DNA of 64,000 bases from Daphnia carinata (GCF_022539665.2 NC_081339.1:8367367-8431366); one strand, 5' to 3'; counted from the stretch's first letter, positions 34,512 through 45,639 are shown. The notes: generated by a model not told the origin, from the sequence alone. Translations and numbers: made by a program.

Positions 34512-36185
34512 TATGGGGCAAATTTTGAGGTCTGGACCAATGGGAACTTTCCAGATACTATGCAGTCTAAGGCAGCTGGCTTCCTAGAAGGCTATCTTAC
34601 CCATGAGCTTATCTATTTCTCGCACTTGAATACCCTTCAAGATTATTGTCAGGGGCGAGATGGCTACTGTAGCAAGCTCCGTACTTTTCTGACTACAAAT
34701 ACAAAATGGGTTAACAAGATGTACAAAAAACTGAGAAACACAAGTCCATTCTGGCATCAGGTATTAGTCACCCACAGCCTATTTAGTTATCTTATTTTGT
34801 AAATAATTGTTTTAAATTTCACGCCATTCTGAATTGTGTAAAATGCAATTCTTTAGGTTGGTTTGTTCTACGAGCAAATGGAAGGAATGGCAACTGGTTG
34901 GGAAAAAGCCGCAGTTAATGCTGGCCATTCAATGGGAAGCTATGGATTTCTGTAAGTTAACATTAATATAGCAAATGTTTTAATATTTTTCATGCATAAA
35001 TCTCTTCTATCTTCGTTCAAAGTTGGTTCAATATCTTTGGAGATATGGAAGAGTTTGAACAAATGTTTGTTCCTCGACAAGTGAACAAGGACTGGCGACT
35101 AAATATAGTTGGTCGACGTCATATGGTTGCGTCGTGCTCCGCCTTAATGAAAGTGCTTCCCGAAACATCAGACATCTACACTTCCCACGTTACATGGAAC
35201 GGTTACGAATCATTGATCAGAATTTTGAAGAAATACAGCCTGGAAGTACATCAAACGGCCGACGAAAACTCAGCACTTATTCCAGGCCATCCATGTCGTT
35301 TTCTTCTTACCCGGCCTGTTATACTCAGGAGACGATTTCACCGTCATTTCTTCTGGCCTCGTTTCCATGGAAACTACCATTGGAAATAACAGTAAACGTT
35401 TTCATGATTATGCATATTGCATAGAGATAAATGATTATTTTTTTCATACTTCCAGACGAAGAGCTATTCAAGTACATCAAACCCACCGGACAAGTTCTTG
35501 AAGGAGTTCGGTCCATGGTCGCAAATCGCCTCGCTTCAACCGGTATTAGAGCCTTTTAACTTAAAGTAAGGTAGTGCCTTGACGTTTTCTTTATTGGTAA
35601 TCAGGCAAAGAATGGACAGATGTTTTTGGACGCCATAATAGCGGCACTTACAATAATCAATGGATGATTGTCGATTATAAACTCTTCAAGCCTGGCAAAC
35701 CTCTTCGCGATGGTCTCTTTTGGGTTCTCGAACAGTTGCCTACTCTAATTGAATCTCGTGATATGACTGACGTGTTGAGATCTAAATCATTTTAGCCATC
35801 GAATAACAGCCCATATTTTCCCACCATCTTTAATCTTTCTGGCACACCAGCACTCGTGGAAAAGTACGGTGACCCGCTTTCTCGCTGCGACAAATGCGAT
35901 CCGAAATATTCTGGAGAAAACGCCATCTCGGCTCGTAACGATCTGAATCCTGCTAACGGCACTTATCCTTTCCATGCGTTGAGTCACCGTTCTCACGGTG
36001 CTACCGACTGCAAGGTTACCTCACATCAACTCATGTCTTCGTTGGACTTTATTGCGGTTGGCGGACCGACCTACGACTCTCTACCGGCGTTTAGATCGAG
36101 CGCATCTGATTTTAGTAACTTGTCCCAGGTTTGCCATCCTGATCTTTGGAAATTTCAACCAGTTCAGACGAAGTGGACTTTCTAA
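34512..36185 (+). pseudogene. phospholipase B-like (PLBD/LAMA family) pseudogene, copy 1
   Basis: Exons at about 34517-34760, 34857-34951, 35023-35391, 35456-35542 and 35605-36185. Marks of the family: the CSALMKVLP segment, where mature PLBD proteins carry the N-terminal nucleophile Cys of the Ntn-hydrolase fold; SGTYNNQWMIVDYK; NAISARNDLNPANGTYPF; and HPDLWKF near the C-terminus. These are lysosomal or secreted amidase/lipase-like proteins. Lesions: exon 1 with the signal peptide is missing (fusion to MOSMO unit 5); two one-base losses in exon 3 near 35,289 and 35,313; TAG for Trp at about 35,793; and an internal deletion after VEKYGD that jumps to PLSRC. The C-terminal part, absent in the second copy, is preserved here. 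Confidence 0.85.
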
Positions 36186-37362
36186 AACATTGTATCTCGA
36201 ACTTCAAACGTGAACCACGATGTCTTATTTCTGAGATATTCATTGTTTTTCCCCCTTTATCCTTGCGTTCTGGACTTTAAAACATTTTTGTTGTGATCCG
36301 CGATTTGCCTGTTTGACGAATTCTATTTACGGAAAGTGTTTCCACGTGGCCGTAGAGTTCCACCAATCAAAATTAAACACGAGTCACTTGAGCAGCGGAA
36401 AGACCTTTATTTTTTTCTTTTGACAAAAGGAAAGAAATTGATGCCATATGTGGAATTAGTTGATCTTCCGCTGTTTGTGCCCAATGAACTTTGCGCATCT
36501 GTTCTAATGCTCGTTATTACTAGCGTAACGCTAGAGGGGCATGTAAGCAGATGCGTCTCCGTTATGGTCTAATCGGGATTTCCTAGACCGGAGAACTATG
36601 AGGGCTCTTGAGATTGTGATCACGCGGATGGCACGGACGCTACCGAATGTTCTAGTCGACAGCGAAAGAAATCCGAGATGGTTTCACACTGTAATCTCTT
36701 TCTGACAAAATGATGCGTCCTTTTCACTTGGCCGGCTCAATTGCCATCCTCTTTACTATTATTGAGCGCATTAATGAATACCATACGCCGCGAGCGAGTA
36801 CAAGAATAAAAAAGAGTAAGGCCGATAACAAGGCCGAACAGATAATTAAAGGCCGCCATATAGAATTTCGTATTTTCGGCCGAAAAAGGCATAGTGAAGG
36901 GAGAGAAAGGGAAGGAATGCTAAGTGAAGGCACATATCCAATTTTTTTCTTCTATTCTTTTCATCCGCTGGCGGTGTAATTGGAGAGGGAAGGGGAGGTC
37001 GTACGATTTGACGTCACGGAATACAGAGTTGTTAGAAGTGCTGGATTGGACGAAACCAGAGGCCGGTTCGGTAGCCTGAAGGGTAGACCCGTGTATTCGA
37101 GTGAAGGATCCGTCAGGGGGAAATCTGTCTGAATATGGTGCCATTTGACGTCAGCAAATCTGACGACTCCTATTGGAGCTTCCATCTGCTGTGGATTGCT
37201 CCGTTTACCTGGTCATCACCTGCGGAGATCCCTCCTTTTCCATTTGAGATCATTATTTTCATCATAGTGGTGGAACGGCTTGAGCCATTGAAGCGGCAGT
37301 CTCGTCTGGCGCTTTCAACTCGAACATTCTATCTGCTCCGTCCAAACCGAAACTCAAAAATC
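36186..37362. other. intergenic stretch
   Basis: No recognisable gene. Short open frames on both strands (for example 36710-36979) have no known motif. The last 200 bp are presumably the promoter of the PLA2 locus; no clear TATA box is visible. Confidence 0.4.
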
Positions 37363-38556
37363 ATGGCTAAGATTGTGCGCATTTGGCTATTATTTTTTTC
37401 GCTCTTTGTACGACGATCGGGTTGGAAGCTGCCACATTGAGCGAAACCGGAGTGGATCCGGTGATGCCCAATTTTTACGCTTTTGACGTGCTCGAAGATG
37501 GTGAGGTGGAGCGCCGGTTTTCATTCAATGGAAACGCGCTTAAGGAAACGGCCGCGGTCTTCACGCTCAACGGGACCAAGTAAATAATCTTTCGTTTTAT
37601 ATTCCTTTAACATTACATTATACTAATGATGGCTCACTTGTTGTCAAACAGAGAAGGAGCTGTGCTCCGCCAAATGACTGACGGACGTCATTTGATTCAG
37701 CTGATATACGACGCTGACCTGTCATTGCAAGATTGCGAATACATCACAGATATGGAGACGGCCATTGCCTTCCAAGAGAAATTGACTGACGAATATCGAA
37801 AGTTATCATCCATCGGTCACAACACTTCCATTCGCATTATTGAAAAACGGTCTGACTTGCCGAAGATTTTGCACGATCAGTTGTTTACCGTCGAATGAAA
37901 GCGGAATGCCGCCAGCTTCACTCACGTATGCGCAAGGCTGCCCGTCAATCTGAGGATCAGTCATCTGTCAGGTACGAGAGTAGATTAGTTAACCCATCCG
38001 TCCTTGCTTCCAGCATTTCTTGGAAATCATAAACCAGATTCATCTACCTGAGTTCTACTCAAATCTACTTCTTGTATATTGTCTTACATTGTAAATTTTA
38101 ACTCTGTGGTTTATCTTACTAACTGGGTTTCTTGTTTTTCCCCTCTGGTGGATCACTACCTTTCGTTTTACAAATTTCAGCCTTTTTTCCTTCCTTTTTT
38201 CATTGCTTTTGGACTTGGAAATGTACAAAGAGGGTTAGCATAAGATTTCAAGATTTTATGGAGGGACGGGGAGAAGGGCATTATTTTGGAATATCATTGG
38301 TTTTGGAGTCAACACCTTGCGTTATTACCAACGGAGCAGGAGGAAACGCGATATCATGATGATGCCTGGAACGATTTGGTGCGGTTCCGGGCATCGTGCC
38401 ACCCAGTACAAGGATTTGGGAGCTGAACAGGCACTGGACCGTTGCTGCCGTCGACACGACCACTGTCCGGAAACCATCGGGAGTACCAAACCAGAATACG
38501 ACATCACCAACAACCGACCAATCACGATATCTGCGTGCGACTGCGATGAGAGATGA
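37363..38556 (+). pseudogene. group III secreted phospholipase A2, damaged copy
   Basis: Exon 1 (37363-37579) has a signal peptide start MAKIVRIWLLFF, but the frame slips in a run of seven T before the rest of the signal and mature N-terminus. Exon 2 (37652-37971) encodes the propeptide (RQMTDGRHLIQLIYD) and slips again at about 37,896, the shifted frame running open to a proper donor. Exon 3 (to 38556) has a furin-type RRKR site, then the Ca-binding loop WCGSGH, the active-site CCRRHDHC and a CDCDE motif, the hallmarks of bee-venom-type (group III) PLA2. After that a TGA follows at once, so the C-terminal part of the domain is missing. Non-venom arthropod homologues are lipid-mediator or digestive enzymes. 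Two frameshifts and a missing end indicate a pseudogene. Confidence 0.75.
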
Positions 38557-39056
38557 AGTACGAACTGCACGAGTTGCAGTACTTGGGATTGTATAGTCTA
38601 ATTTTAGACCATTATTTTAGCTTACCAATATCAATTGGTAAGTTTGGTTTGGGAAACTATTAGCGAGGTGTACAAAAGTCTTCTCGAAAATGTTAAAGAA
38701 AACAAAAGGCATGCACGTCTTTCCACCACTAAACACAATTTAGTCTCAGCTTTTTCTTTAAAAACAAAAACCCACTTTCATAGCCCGTTTTCCAGATGTC
38801 AGATGTCTTTAATCTGAGACTTGTTTCGGCTTCTCTCATTCGTTGCTGTCCCTTAGTCTTTTTGTTTTCGTTTTTCTCGGGGAATTCTATTCTTGATTAA
38901 CACACACACATTTCAAGTTGTCTTGCGTCTTCCGGCTATTCGAAACCTTCTTTACAACAACCATCTCATCATAACAGCAAAAAAACAAAAGATCCCTACA
39001 CAATGGAGTTGAATCAGCAAAATGCGAACCTCGAACCTCCTTTTGCGTATTTGTAG

Positions 39057-39281
39057 GAGAAGGCGTGAAGCAGATGATCTCTACATAGTTCCCCACACGA
39101 AATGGTGCGGTAAAGGTAATCGGGCCGATGGACCACCTAACCTGGGCGGCTATGCAGCAGCGGACAGGTGCTGCCGCCAGCACGACATGCAGTGCCCCCA
39201 ACACATCACGGCCTGGTCCGAAAAATTCGGTCTGTACAACAGCCGACCTTATACAGCTATGCATTGCACTTGAGACGACAG
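39057..39281 (+). pseudogene. second group III phospholipase A2 catalytic exon fragment
   Basis: A single exon after an acceptor (TTTGTAG) reads a basic RRR processing site, then the Ca loop WCGKGN and the catalytic CCRQHDMQC, ending in HCT followed by TGA where group III enzymes have Cys (CxCD). The frame after the TGA (DDR) runs into an intact donor (GTAAAT), so the stop is an internal substitution. No signal or propeptide exons precede it within the 500 bp since the first copy, and the 23-bp poly-C tract follows. Confidence 0.7.
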
Positions 39282-39288
39282 GTAAATT

Positions 39289-39311
39289 CCCCCCCCCCCC
39301 CCCCCCCCCCC
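39289..39311. repeat. poly-C tract (about 23 C)
   Basis: An uninterrupted run of C between the PLA2 fragment and the 3' end of the NXPE-like gene. It is a likely site of slippage and sequencing error; its true length is uncertain. Confidence 0.8.
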
Positions 39312-39345
39312 TGCCTTCAGTTGTTTTGGAGGTCGAAAGGATGCG

Positions 39346-40414
39346 TTAAGTTCCGTTATAGAGATAGTTAAAGAAAGCGAAATTAGAAAGAGGTTCGCCA
39401 AGGACGTAGGTGATATCGGAGAGACCAGAGCCTTTCCCGTAAATTCAAGATCGTAACGTGGTAGGATGAAATAACTACGGATGTATCCATCAACGATCCA
39501 ATCACCTTTATTCCACAGGGTGATCCCACTGTCCCTAAAGAATAACAAAAATCAAATCTCGGTCACATGATTTTCAATGCCAATACACACGGTGATATAC
39601 CTTAAGATGTTGTCAATCAATGAATTGAACTGATAAATGGATGGCCTGATCTGAACCAAGTTGCTCATGTGATTGTAAAAGATTCTGGATATAAAAGGAT
39701 TGTCGATGGCGGTGTACTGCTTTACCCAAATAACTTTGTTATGTTTAGCGACACGTTCCAGAATTGGCATGAGATCAGTCAATCCTGTCTTAAACTTTGA
39801 ATATTGAGACTTGTCTTCTTGCAGGTGCATGATGTGATGTAAGGACATACCTAGCAGGAAAAGTCAATATAAAAGAAAATTATTTCCATGCGAACAACAA
39901 TATTAGCAATGATATATAATTACCGATAACTATTACTTTGACAACATCGTCTTTGGACGTCCATTGCGAAAAAATCTCGTTCGTCCTGTTTGAAAATCCC
40001 GGTTCCCAATGAAAAGAAGCGCGGAAATTTAATATGCGGCTCGTTACATTCGCGTCCGTGTGAATTTTTCCGCGTTTCGAACCGATCGGTAGATCGTATT
40101 CGAGGTCGTAGTCCGGCAGGAACTAAAATACGTAAGGTATGACAGTACAAATAATTAGTAATTGCCACATTTAACAAAATTTACCTTAAGGAAGTTGTAG
40201 AAATGTTGACGTATTGTGGAGTCACCAACGAAAATAAAGTGCACAAGATATGGCATAGACTGTTCCTCAATATTTCTTTGGCTAGCGTTCGGTACAAAAA
40301 GTCTATCGATGCATTTGACAGTGTCCCCAATTTCAAACGATTTTGCGTGGCAGGGTGGATTGAGGTAATTTTTCTTGTCGAGGAAGCCATTATTGCACGG
40401 CGGTAGTGTGTCAT
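39346..40414 (-). pseudogene. NXPE / PC-esterase (CAS1-like) family gene with late frameshift
   Basis: Exons (minus): 40414-40185, 40122-39924, 39850-39601 and 39534-39346, joined in phase. Exon 1 ends with FVGDSTIRQHFYNFLK, the GDS block of the PC-esterase (GDSL/SGNH-like) fold. The next exons carry RASFHWEPGFSNRTNE and VIVIGMSLHHIMH, and the last has GDWIVDGYIRSYF, the position of the usual catalytic Asp/His region. The families known are sialate O-acetyltransferase and NXPE proteins of the Golgi. A one-base loss at about 39,432 (AAAGGCTC) shifts the final 30 codons; in the other frame they read SGLSDITYVLGEPLS and stop at 39346. In the actual frame translation goes through the poly-C tract as poly-Gly to 39,249. 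The first exon with membrane anchor is uncertain. Confidence 0.7.
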
Positions 40415-40721
40415 CTAAAAACGATCGACTATAACCCATTGTGGATTATACCATCAAGAAAAATTAAGTTAATTAAAGAACAAGATAAGATAATGCACTA
40501 GTAAAAACATTTTCTGATCTCGTTGGAAGACAAAGAGAAAAAGCCAAAGCGACGAAGAGACACATGAAATTAGATCGGCAATTAAGCCCCCTGTAAGGTA
40601 AGTCTGAAAAGACGCTTCTCAATTCATCGACGTCCCGACGGAAGAAATTTTATACAATAAAACACAGTCAATAGTATGATAAAGAGTTTATGGTACTAGA
40701 ATATCTGCAGATTTGCTTGAT

Positions 40722-40910
40722 TCATGGCAGGCATGGTGTTTGGGTCGTCTTATCGCCATCGAGCCACATCGTTGAGAAGTTGGCACAAAAGAAAATCACA
40801 CTGAGCGTGAGTGAAAATGCCAGTGGGAGTAACAACACACTTCCCATTACACCTTGTTTAAATTTCCTGTTCACGATTCTCACTCTGGCCAACTGAAACT
40901 TGGACACCAA
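40722..40910 (-). CDS. possible N-terminal signal-anchor exon of the NXPE-like gene
   Basis: Minus-strand frame of 62 codons from an ATG with a basic head and one strong hydrophobic segment (SVLLLPLAFSLTLSVIFF), as in type II Golgi enzymes, and correctly placed upstream of 40414. The frame meets TGA before any GT donor of the needed phase, so the link is not proven. Confidence 0.3.
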   Translation of the reverse strand: MVSKFQLARVRIVNRKFKQGVMGSVLLLPLAFSLTLSVIFFCANFSTMWLDGDKTTQTPCLP

Positions 40911-41187
40911 TATTCAATAGTGATTACTGAGACGGAAACTGACACTCGCTATGAACGACTGTCACAGTTTTTCACAAACGTTTCAAATGAGATTTCAATG
41001 CACGAATTAGAAAAAGCCAATGACGTAGCTCAACTTTGAATATATTTCACTCTGCCTGCAGTCTCCGTATATCTGAAGTGGAGTGGCAATGTCAGCAAAG
41101 AAAACCAAAAATGCGAATAATTTAGTATATAACCTTGTAGAGTAGCTACCAGCGCAAGTTCCTCCTGGCGTTTGGCAAATTATAGCT

Positions 41188-41230
41188 TATAGCCAAGAAC
41201 ACGCAAGTTCTTGAGGAAGGCTATAGCTTG
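41188..41230. other. inverted repeat able to form a hairpin
   Basis: TATAGCC and AAGAAC are mirrored by GTTCTT and GGCTATA around a 6-base loop, with a short internal mismatch. Its function is unknown. Confidence 0.4.
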
Positions 41231-41629
41231 CTTCCAGCCATCAGCATCAACCAAGGCTGTCCATCAAAGAAACACTTATCGTCAATGCCTTCCATAGTAT
41301 CGGCTAATGTTATAATGCCAATAAAACTTAAACACTGGTTTCATGCGTAACGAAGGAAATGCTAAGCCGAACAACACGGAGAAATGAGAAATCGTGTTGA
41401 AAGGGTTAAAAGGCCCAAATGTTCCAGTTGCGCACGGGATGACGCAGTTTAAAATACTACGCTGAGGTTGCTTCTGAAGTGTGCACCATCACATTGAAAA
41501 TCAAAATTTTTTTTATCAGGTAACACTTAAAAAAAACACAGGTCGAATCGCTGCAAAACTTTTGTTATATAATGCGCAATAGAAACTCGTAAGATAAACT
41601 AAAATAAGCAAAAGGGGGCGAAAACTAAA

Positions 41630-41743
41630 ATGCCGCCAGAGGGCGTTCAACAAGAATGAAATTGATTCCGCGCAAGCTATTGCGTTAGAATGCCGCCGGA
41701 GGACGTTCAACAAGAATTAAATTGATTCCGCGCAAACTATATT
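41630..41743. repeat. two tandem ~59-bp repeats
   Basis: AATGCCGCC-GAGG-CGTTCAAC... ATTGATTCCGCGCAA occurs twice in a row (41,630 and 41,689) with a few substitutions, about 240 bp before the large orphan ORF. Confidence 0.75.
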
Positions 41744-41981
41744 ATGCTATCCAACAGGTCGTCATCGTTAACATTATTTCACGATGAATATCATATATTA
41801 TGCAAACTAAATATTATTTTTGAACTAATTAGTATTTTGAACAAGATGCGAAATTTATTGAAGTTTGCGTAAACGCAGAATTAAACCTGATTATGGTTGA
41901 GTGAAATTTTGAAAACTAAATAAAATCATACCAAATTTCAAACAGTCGCCCGGCGATTCTTGCTCGTTTCCTGATAAGCAA

Positions 41982-43712
41982 GTGGAAAACGGGAAAAAAT
42001 TTAAAGTTTTTTCTACCATAGCCAAAAGTAAGAAAAATCTCAAAATGGAAAAATTCGCTGTATGGATAGCGCAGATTATCGGCGTCGAACTAAAGGACGA
42101 GGTTAGTCTCGAAAATCCTCATATCGACACGCCAGAAATGGCACTTGACTTTGATTCCCGCCTTCAATCTACAGGACAACCCTTGCACGTTACACCCACG
42201 GCAATACCAGTCCGTCCCGAAAGTCACGAGAGCAAGTATTTTATTATCGACATGCCCGATAATGTGGAACCGGAAGCCAAATCGTTCTCATACGCCCGTT
42301 ATGATTCCCGGCTTAAATCTGCACGACCAGTACCAGCCTATGGTAAGACCCTCTACGTTCCAGCAATGGAACCACCAGTCCGTCCCGAAAGTCAGGGGAC
42401 CAGGCCCTGCATTATCAACATGCCAGATGAGGTGGAACCGGAAGCCAAATCGTCCTCGTCTGTCTGTTACGACCCAATGCCGCAAGGCGGCGGTAACTCA
42501 GGCATCGACGCTTACTGGAACCGGCCACAACCATCCAATTATCTACCTACACTGTCTAATAGTCCACCTGTTTCGTACGTGGCACCCCCACCACAAGCTC
42601 GTCACGAAACTAAGGTAAACACAGACGTGATCATCGACATGTCCGATGTGGAGGTACCTGCTTCTGGTGTCCGCTACGACCTTATGCCGCAAGGATTCTG
42701 TAATTCTGGCATTGAGGCTTATCGGAACCGGCCGCCCCCGGTTAACTTTATCCCCCCCCCACCCTATTGGCCGCCCGTTTCGTACGTACCTCCCCCACGA
42801 AAAACATCTCCGTCTTTTGTACCTGAGCAACCTTGCTGGCCGCCCGTCTCGCACGCGCTACCTCAGCCGCAAGAGCCTGTAGCTGAAGCTCGTGTCTACG
42901 ATTATGCACCACGGACAACGTGGCAAGAGGTATTCGTAGCGAAAGAGGTTGGCGATCTTATAGATCTGACGTCCGAAGTCTCGACACATGAACCTACCGG
43001 CCATTGGGCTCGTGACGTTTCCTATTACGATGAACAACCGGCCAATCAGCGCCAGGCTTTGGAACCTCATCGACCTCAAAATGTGGCTGAACATGGTTGC
43101 CCAGCAAACGATGAGATCCCACTCTCGAAACTTGTTTGGCATGGTCGCAGGTCTTCACTGACGAACGAGCGAAGGACTGCCCAAGGGCTTAACATACCAT
43201 ATATGGGGGGTTCCTATACTGGAACGCAAACGTCCCCACCACCGGGTATTGAGGCCACTCCTTCTGTCGAACAGGGATATGTGCCTTTTAATTCTGAATA
43301 TCGGGATGTTCCATTCAGGGTAACTCAACAACCTCCAGGAGTTACCAATAACCCGGTATTCAATATGGTTGGCCCCGTGAACCGAAATGGCGACTTAACG
43401 GAGAATAAGCAAGAGAATTTGACCGGAACATACAACCATCCGACACAGGTGACATTGCGTAAGCTGCTCGCTGAATTAGACAAGGAGAAACAGGAAAGGG
43501 AGCGGCAAAAGTCACAGCCCCAGGTCAAAGGGGCCACTCCATTTGTCGAGCAGAGGTATGGGCAACCAAATCCTCAATATCGCAATGATCCACCCGAAAT
43601 AATTCAACCTCCCCGTCTTGATCTAAATTTGGTTTCCCCAAGGACGGAGTTAAATTCACCTTTGCAGTTATGTAACTTGAATTTATTTCCGCCTTTAGCG
43701 CAATGCGAATGA
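41982..43712 (+). CDS. orphan Pro-rich repeat protein, 576 residues, single exon
   Basis: The longest open frame in the window, with no intron and no signal peptide. Met1 is used by length; an in-frame Met at about residue 22 (MEKFAVWIAQIIGV) is an alternative start. Residues about 55-305 hold four degenerate tandem units ending in (A/C/V)RY-D; units 1-2 share PVRPES...IDMPD.VEPEAKS, units 3-4 share YD.MPQG..NSGI.AY.NRP and PPVSYV. Hydrophobic-acidic motifs IIDMPD, IINMPD, IIDMSDVE and LIDLTSE (about residues 86, 143, 215 and 324) look like SUMO-interacting motifs. A second repeat pair, ATP.VEQ.Y, occurs at about 424 and 517, separated by a charged helix (LRKLLAELDKEKQERERQ). I recognise no family; disorder-rich scaffold is the best description. 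AT-rich flanks and lack of introns could also mean a retrocopy or element-borne gene. Confidence 0.65.
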   Translation: MENGKKFKVFSTIAKSKKNLKMEKFAVWIAQIIGVELKDEVSLENPHIDTPEMALDFDSRLQSTGQPLHVTPTAIPVRPESHESKYFIIDMPDNVEPEAKSFSYARYDSRLKSARPVPAYGKTLYVPAMEPPVRPESQGTRPCIINMPDEVEPEAKSSSSVCYDPMPQGGGNSGIDAYWNRPQPSNYLPTLSNSPPVSYVAPPPQARHETKVNTDVIIDMSDVEVPASGVRYDLMPQGFCNSGIEAYRNRPPPVNFIPPPPYWPPVSYVPPPRKTSPSFVPEQPCWPPVSHALPQPQEPVAEARVYDYAPRTTWQEVFVAKEVGDLIDLTSEVSTHEPTGHWARDVSYYDEQPANQRQALEPHRPQNVAEHGCPANDEIPLSKLVWHGRRSSLTNERRTAQGLNIPYMGGSYTGTQTSPPPGIEATPSVEQGYVPFNSEYRDVPFRVTQQPPGVTNNPVFNMVGPVNRNGDLTENKQENLTGTYNHPTQVTLRKLLAELDKEKQERERQKSQPQVKGATPFVEQRYGQPNPQYRNDPPEIIQPPRLDLNLVSPRTELNSPLQLCNLNLFPPLAQCE

Positions 43713-44644
43713 TCTTCATTTCTTATTCTTGTCATCACTGTTCTGTCAGTGGAATTATCTTATCTTTTTGGCACGTAAAAAACCTAAAACATGTAACGAC
43801 GTTTATCCCGTGTGGTACTCCAACTGAATTGAATGGCGAACCCGTACATGGAGTTGTTCATTGTCGCGAGATTGATTCTTCCATTCACTTTCCATTCTAA
43901 TTGTCTTCCTCCGGCAAGCTTGTTTGCACGAGCAAGAGGGTAACGGTATAGCACTTATATTCATTAAAAGTGCTTGCCAACATTCTCTACCATGTTTACA
44001 ACTGTTGGGAGGGGGCGATAGAAGATGAAAGTGTTGGTTGTTTTCATTTTTGCGACCGTGACACGACTACCTATACGGGGGATTTTATCCTTAAATGAGT
44101 CGTTCAATTTCAGTGGAGCAACACATGAGAAAACGTCGGTCATGTTTTAGGATCAAACTTTGGTTCCAAATTTGTTTTGTATTTGTTTTGTTTATTTCAT
44201 CAATAAATGGATTCTGCTCCAAAAAAACCTGTGTTTTTAAATTTTTTAAAAATAGTATTAAGATAACAATCGAACGAAATCAAGTTACAGTTCAAGTTCG
44301 AGCGTTAAACACTTGGTCAATGATGTATTCATTTTTACTGGTAGTTAACAGGAGAATCGAAAGACATTATTCAATAAAGCTTTAAATATTAGAAAAAGTT
44401 ATGTCATAAAAAATGAGAAAATCATCCTTGAACTGCGGACTTACATATGAATAAAACGAAAGGGGGGGGGAGAAAGTGAATAACAAACGAACCATGCATT
44501 ACCAATTGCATTAGCTAAAAATTAAGGTAGATGTCATAGTCGCTCCCGCCATTTACCCTAAACTGAGACTGTCTGCAACCTTGAAAAACTAATTAACTCA
44601 AGTTGCTTCAGGCCAACAGGTGACTTGTGGGCTCAAGGTGGACA
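43713..44644. other. intergenic stretch
   Basis: No supported gene. A 96-codon frame (44095-44385) has one hydrophobic segment and a basic head but low-complexity AT-rich codons, and I do not count it. A run of G lies at about 44,462-44,470. Confidence 0.4.
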
Positions 44645-44652
44645 TATAAAAG
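44645..44652 (+). promoter_or_regulatory. TATA box of the secreted Ala/Tyr/Pro-rich gene
   Basis: TATAAAAG lies about 75 bp before the ATG at 44723, a strong consensus at normal distance. Confidence 0.65.
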
Positions 44653-44722
44653 CGAGACGTAATGTTACATTTCATACGCAAATCAACTTTTATCTCCATC
44701 CACCAAACTACTCTATTTTGAC

Positions 44723-45498
44723 ATGAAGGTAAGGCAGTTCATTTTAAATTTATTAGTGTGTTTAAATTTTTAAGATGAATTTTATTTAATTTTTCTGTCG
44801 GAATTAGTCTGTACTTGTTACCTTGTCATTGCTGAGCTTGTTGGTTGTGTGCGATGCCTGGTTTCTCAATTTGAAATCTGACAAAAATGAGAAGCTGGCC
44901 AAAGTGACACCAGCACCGAACAAACGAAAGGTGATTCTTGTAGCCAAGCAGGTGTACGTGCCGATGTATGCCTCCGATGACACTGCTTCATCAGACATGT
45001 CCGGTCGTTTATTGCCCGTCTCTCCTGTACTGGCCACTTCTGGAGCTGTAGTGGGAGGACAACAACAACCGCTTGACTATTCTTCGATGTATTATCAACC
45101 TCCTGTTGTTGCGTATGCCATGTCCGGCCCAGCCTCAGGTGATGTGTCAGCAGCCTACACAGCTCCTTCAGCCTATGCTGCCCCAGTTCCAGTACCTGTC
45201 AACGTAAACGCAGCTATGCAGCCATATGCCTTCTATACTGGTGGGTATGGTGCTGCTGGCCCACAATACGTGCAATATGGTAGTGCAGCATCGGCACCTG
45301 AGGTATTATTAATTATTTTAATATGCGGAACAAAATTGCCATTTTTCTGTTTTGCGGAGAAAGACCTGGGTGATGCAGTATCCAGGTGGTGAGATTGTTC
45401 CAGCTGGATCTTATCCTCCAACAGGAACCGAGAGCGACGCAGTGACAGAAGAAGTTGCTGCTTCAGTGCAGCCAAGTGAAGCATACCCAAGTGTTTGA
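44723..45498 (+). CDS. secreted Ala/Tyr/Pro-rich structural protein, three exons, intact
   Basis: Exons: 44723-44728 (Met-Lys only), 44808-45302 and 45364-45498, giving 211 residues. The two-codon first exon split from the signal peptide is typical of arthropod cuticle genes. The signal peptide is MKSVLVTLSLLSLLVVCDA. The mature part has a basic segment, then low-complexity PVVAYAMSG, AYTAPSAYAAPVPVPV and GGYGAAGPQYVQYG, and an acidic tail ending SEAYPSV. The phase-0 splice from APE to TWVMQYPG is supported by GAG/GTATTA and GAAAG/ACC. No enzymatic domain is present; an extracellular matrix, cuticle or egg-shell component is most likely (inference). No lesion is seen. Confidence 0.72.
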
Positions 45499-45594
45499 CC
45501 GCATTGATTGCAATTTTGTTTTTACCTGATTTTTATTGTATTTTAATTTATGTGACTTTATGTAACGGACAAGATCGATGTGCGTTATGACAAC

Positions 45595-45600
45595 GAATAA
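45595..45600 (+). terminator. polyadenylation signal
   Basis: AATAAA in CGAATAAAAACGC about 100 bp after the stop of the secreted Ala/Tyr/Pro-rich gene. Confidence 0.5.
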
Positions 45601-45639
45601 AAACGCTATGATTGTATTGGATTTCTGCTTGTTGAGAAA

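Noticed and set aside
34184-34540. 118-codon minus-strand ORF across the MOSMO 5/PLBD junction
   Set aside because: It is in a different frame from MOSMO exon 1 and arises from the fusion; no family match.
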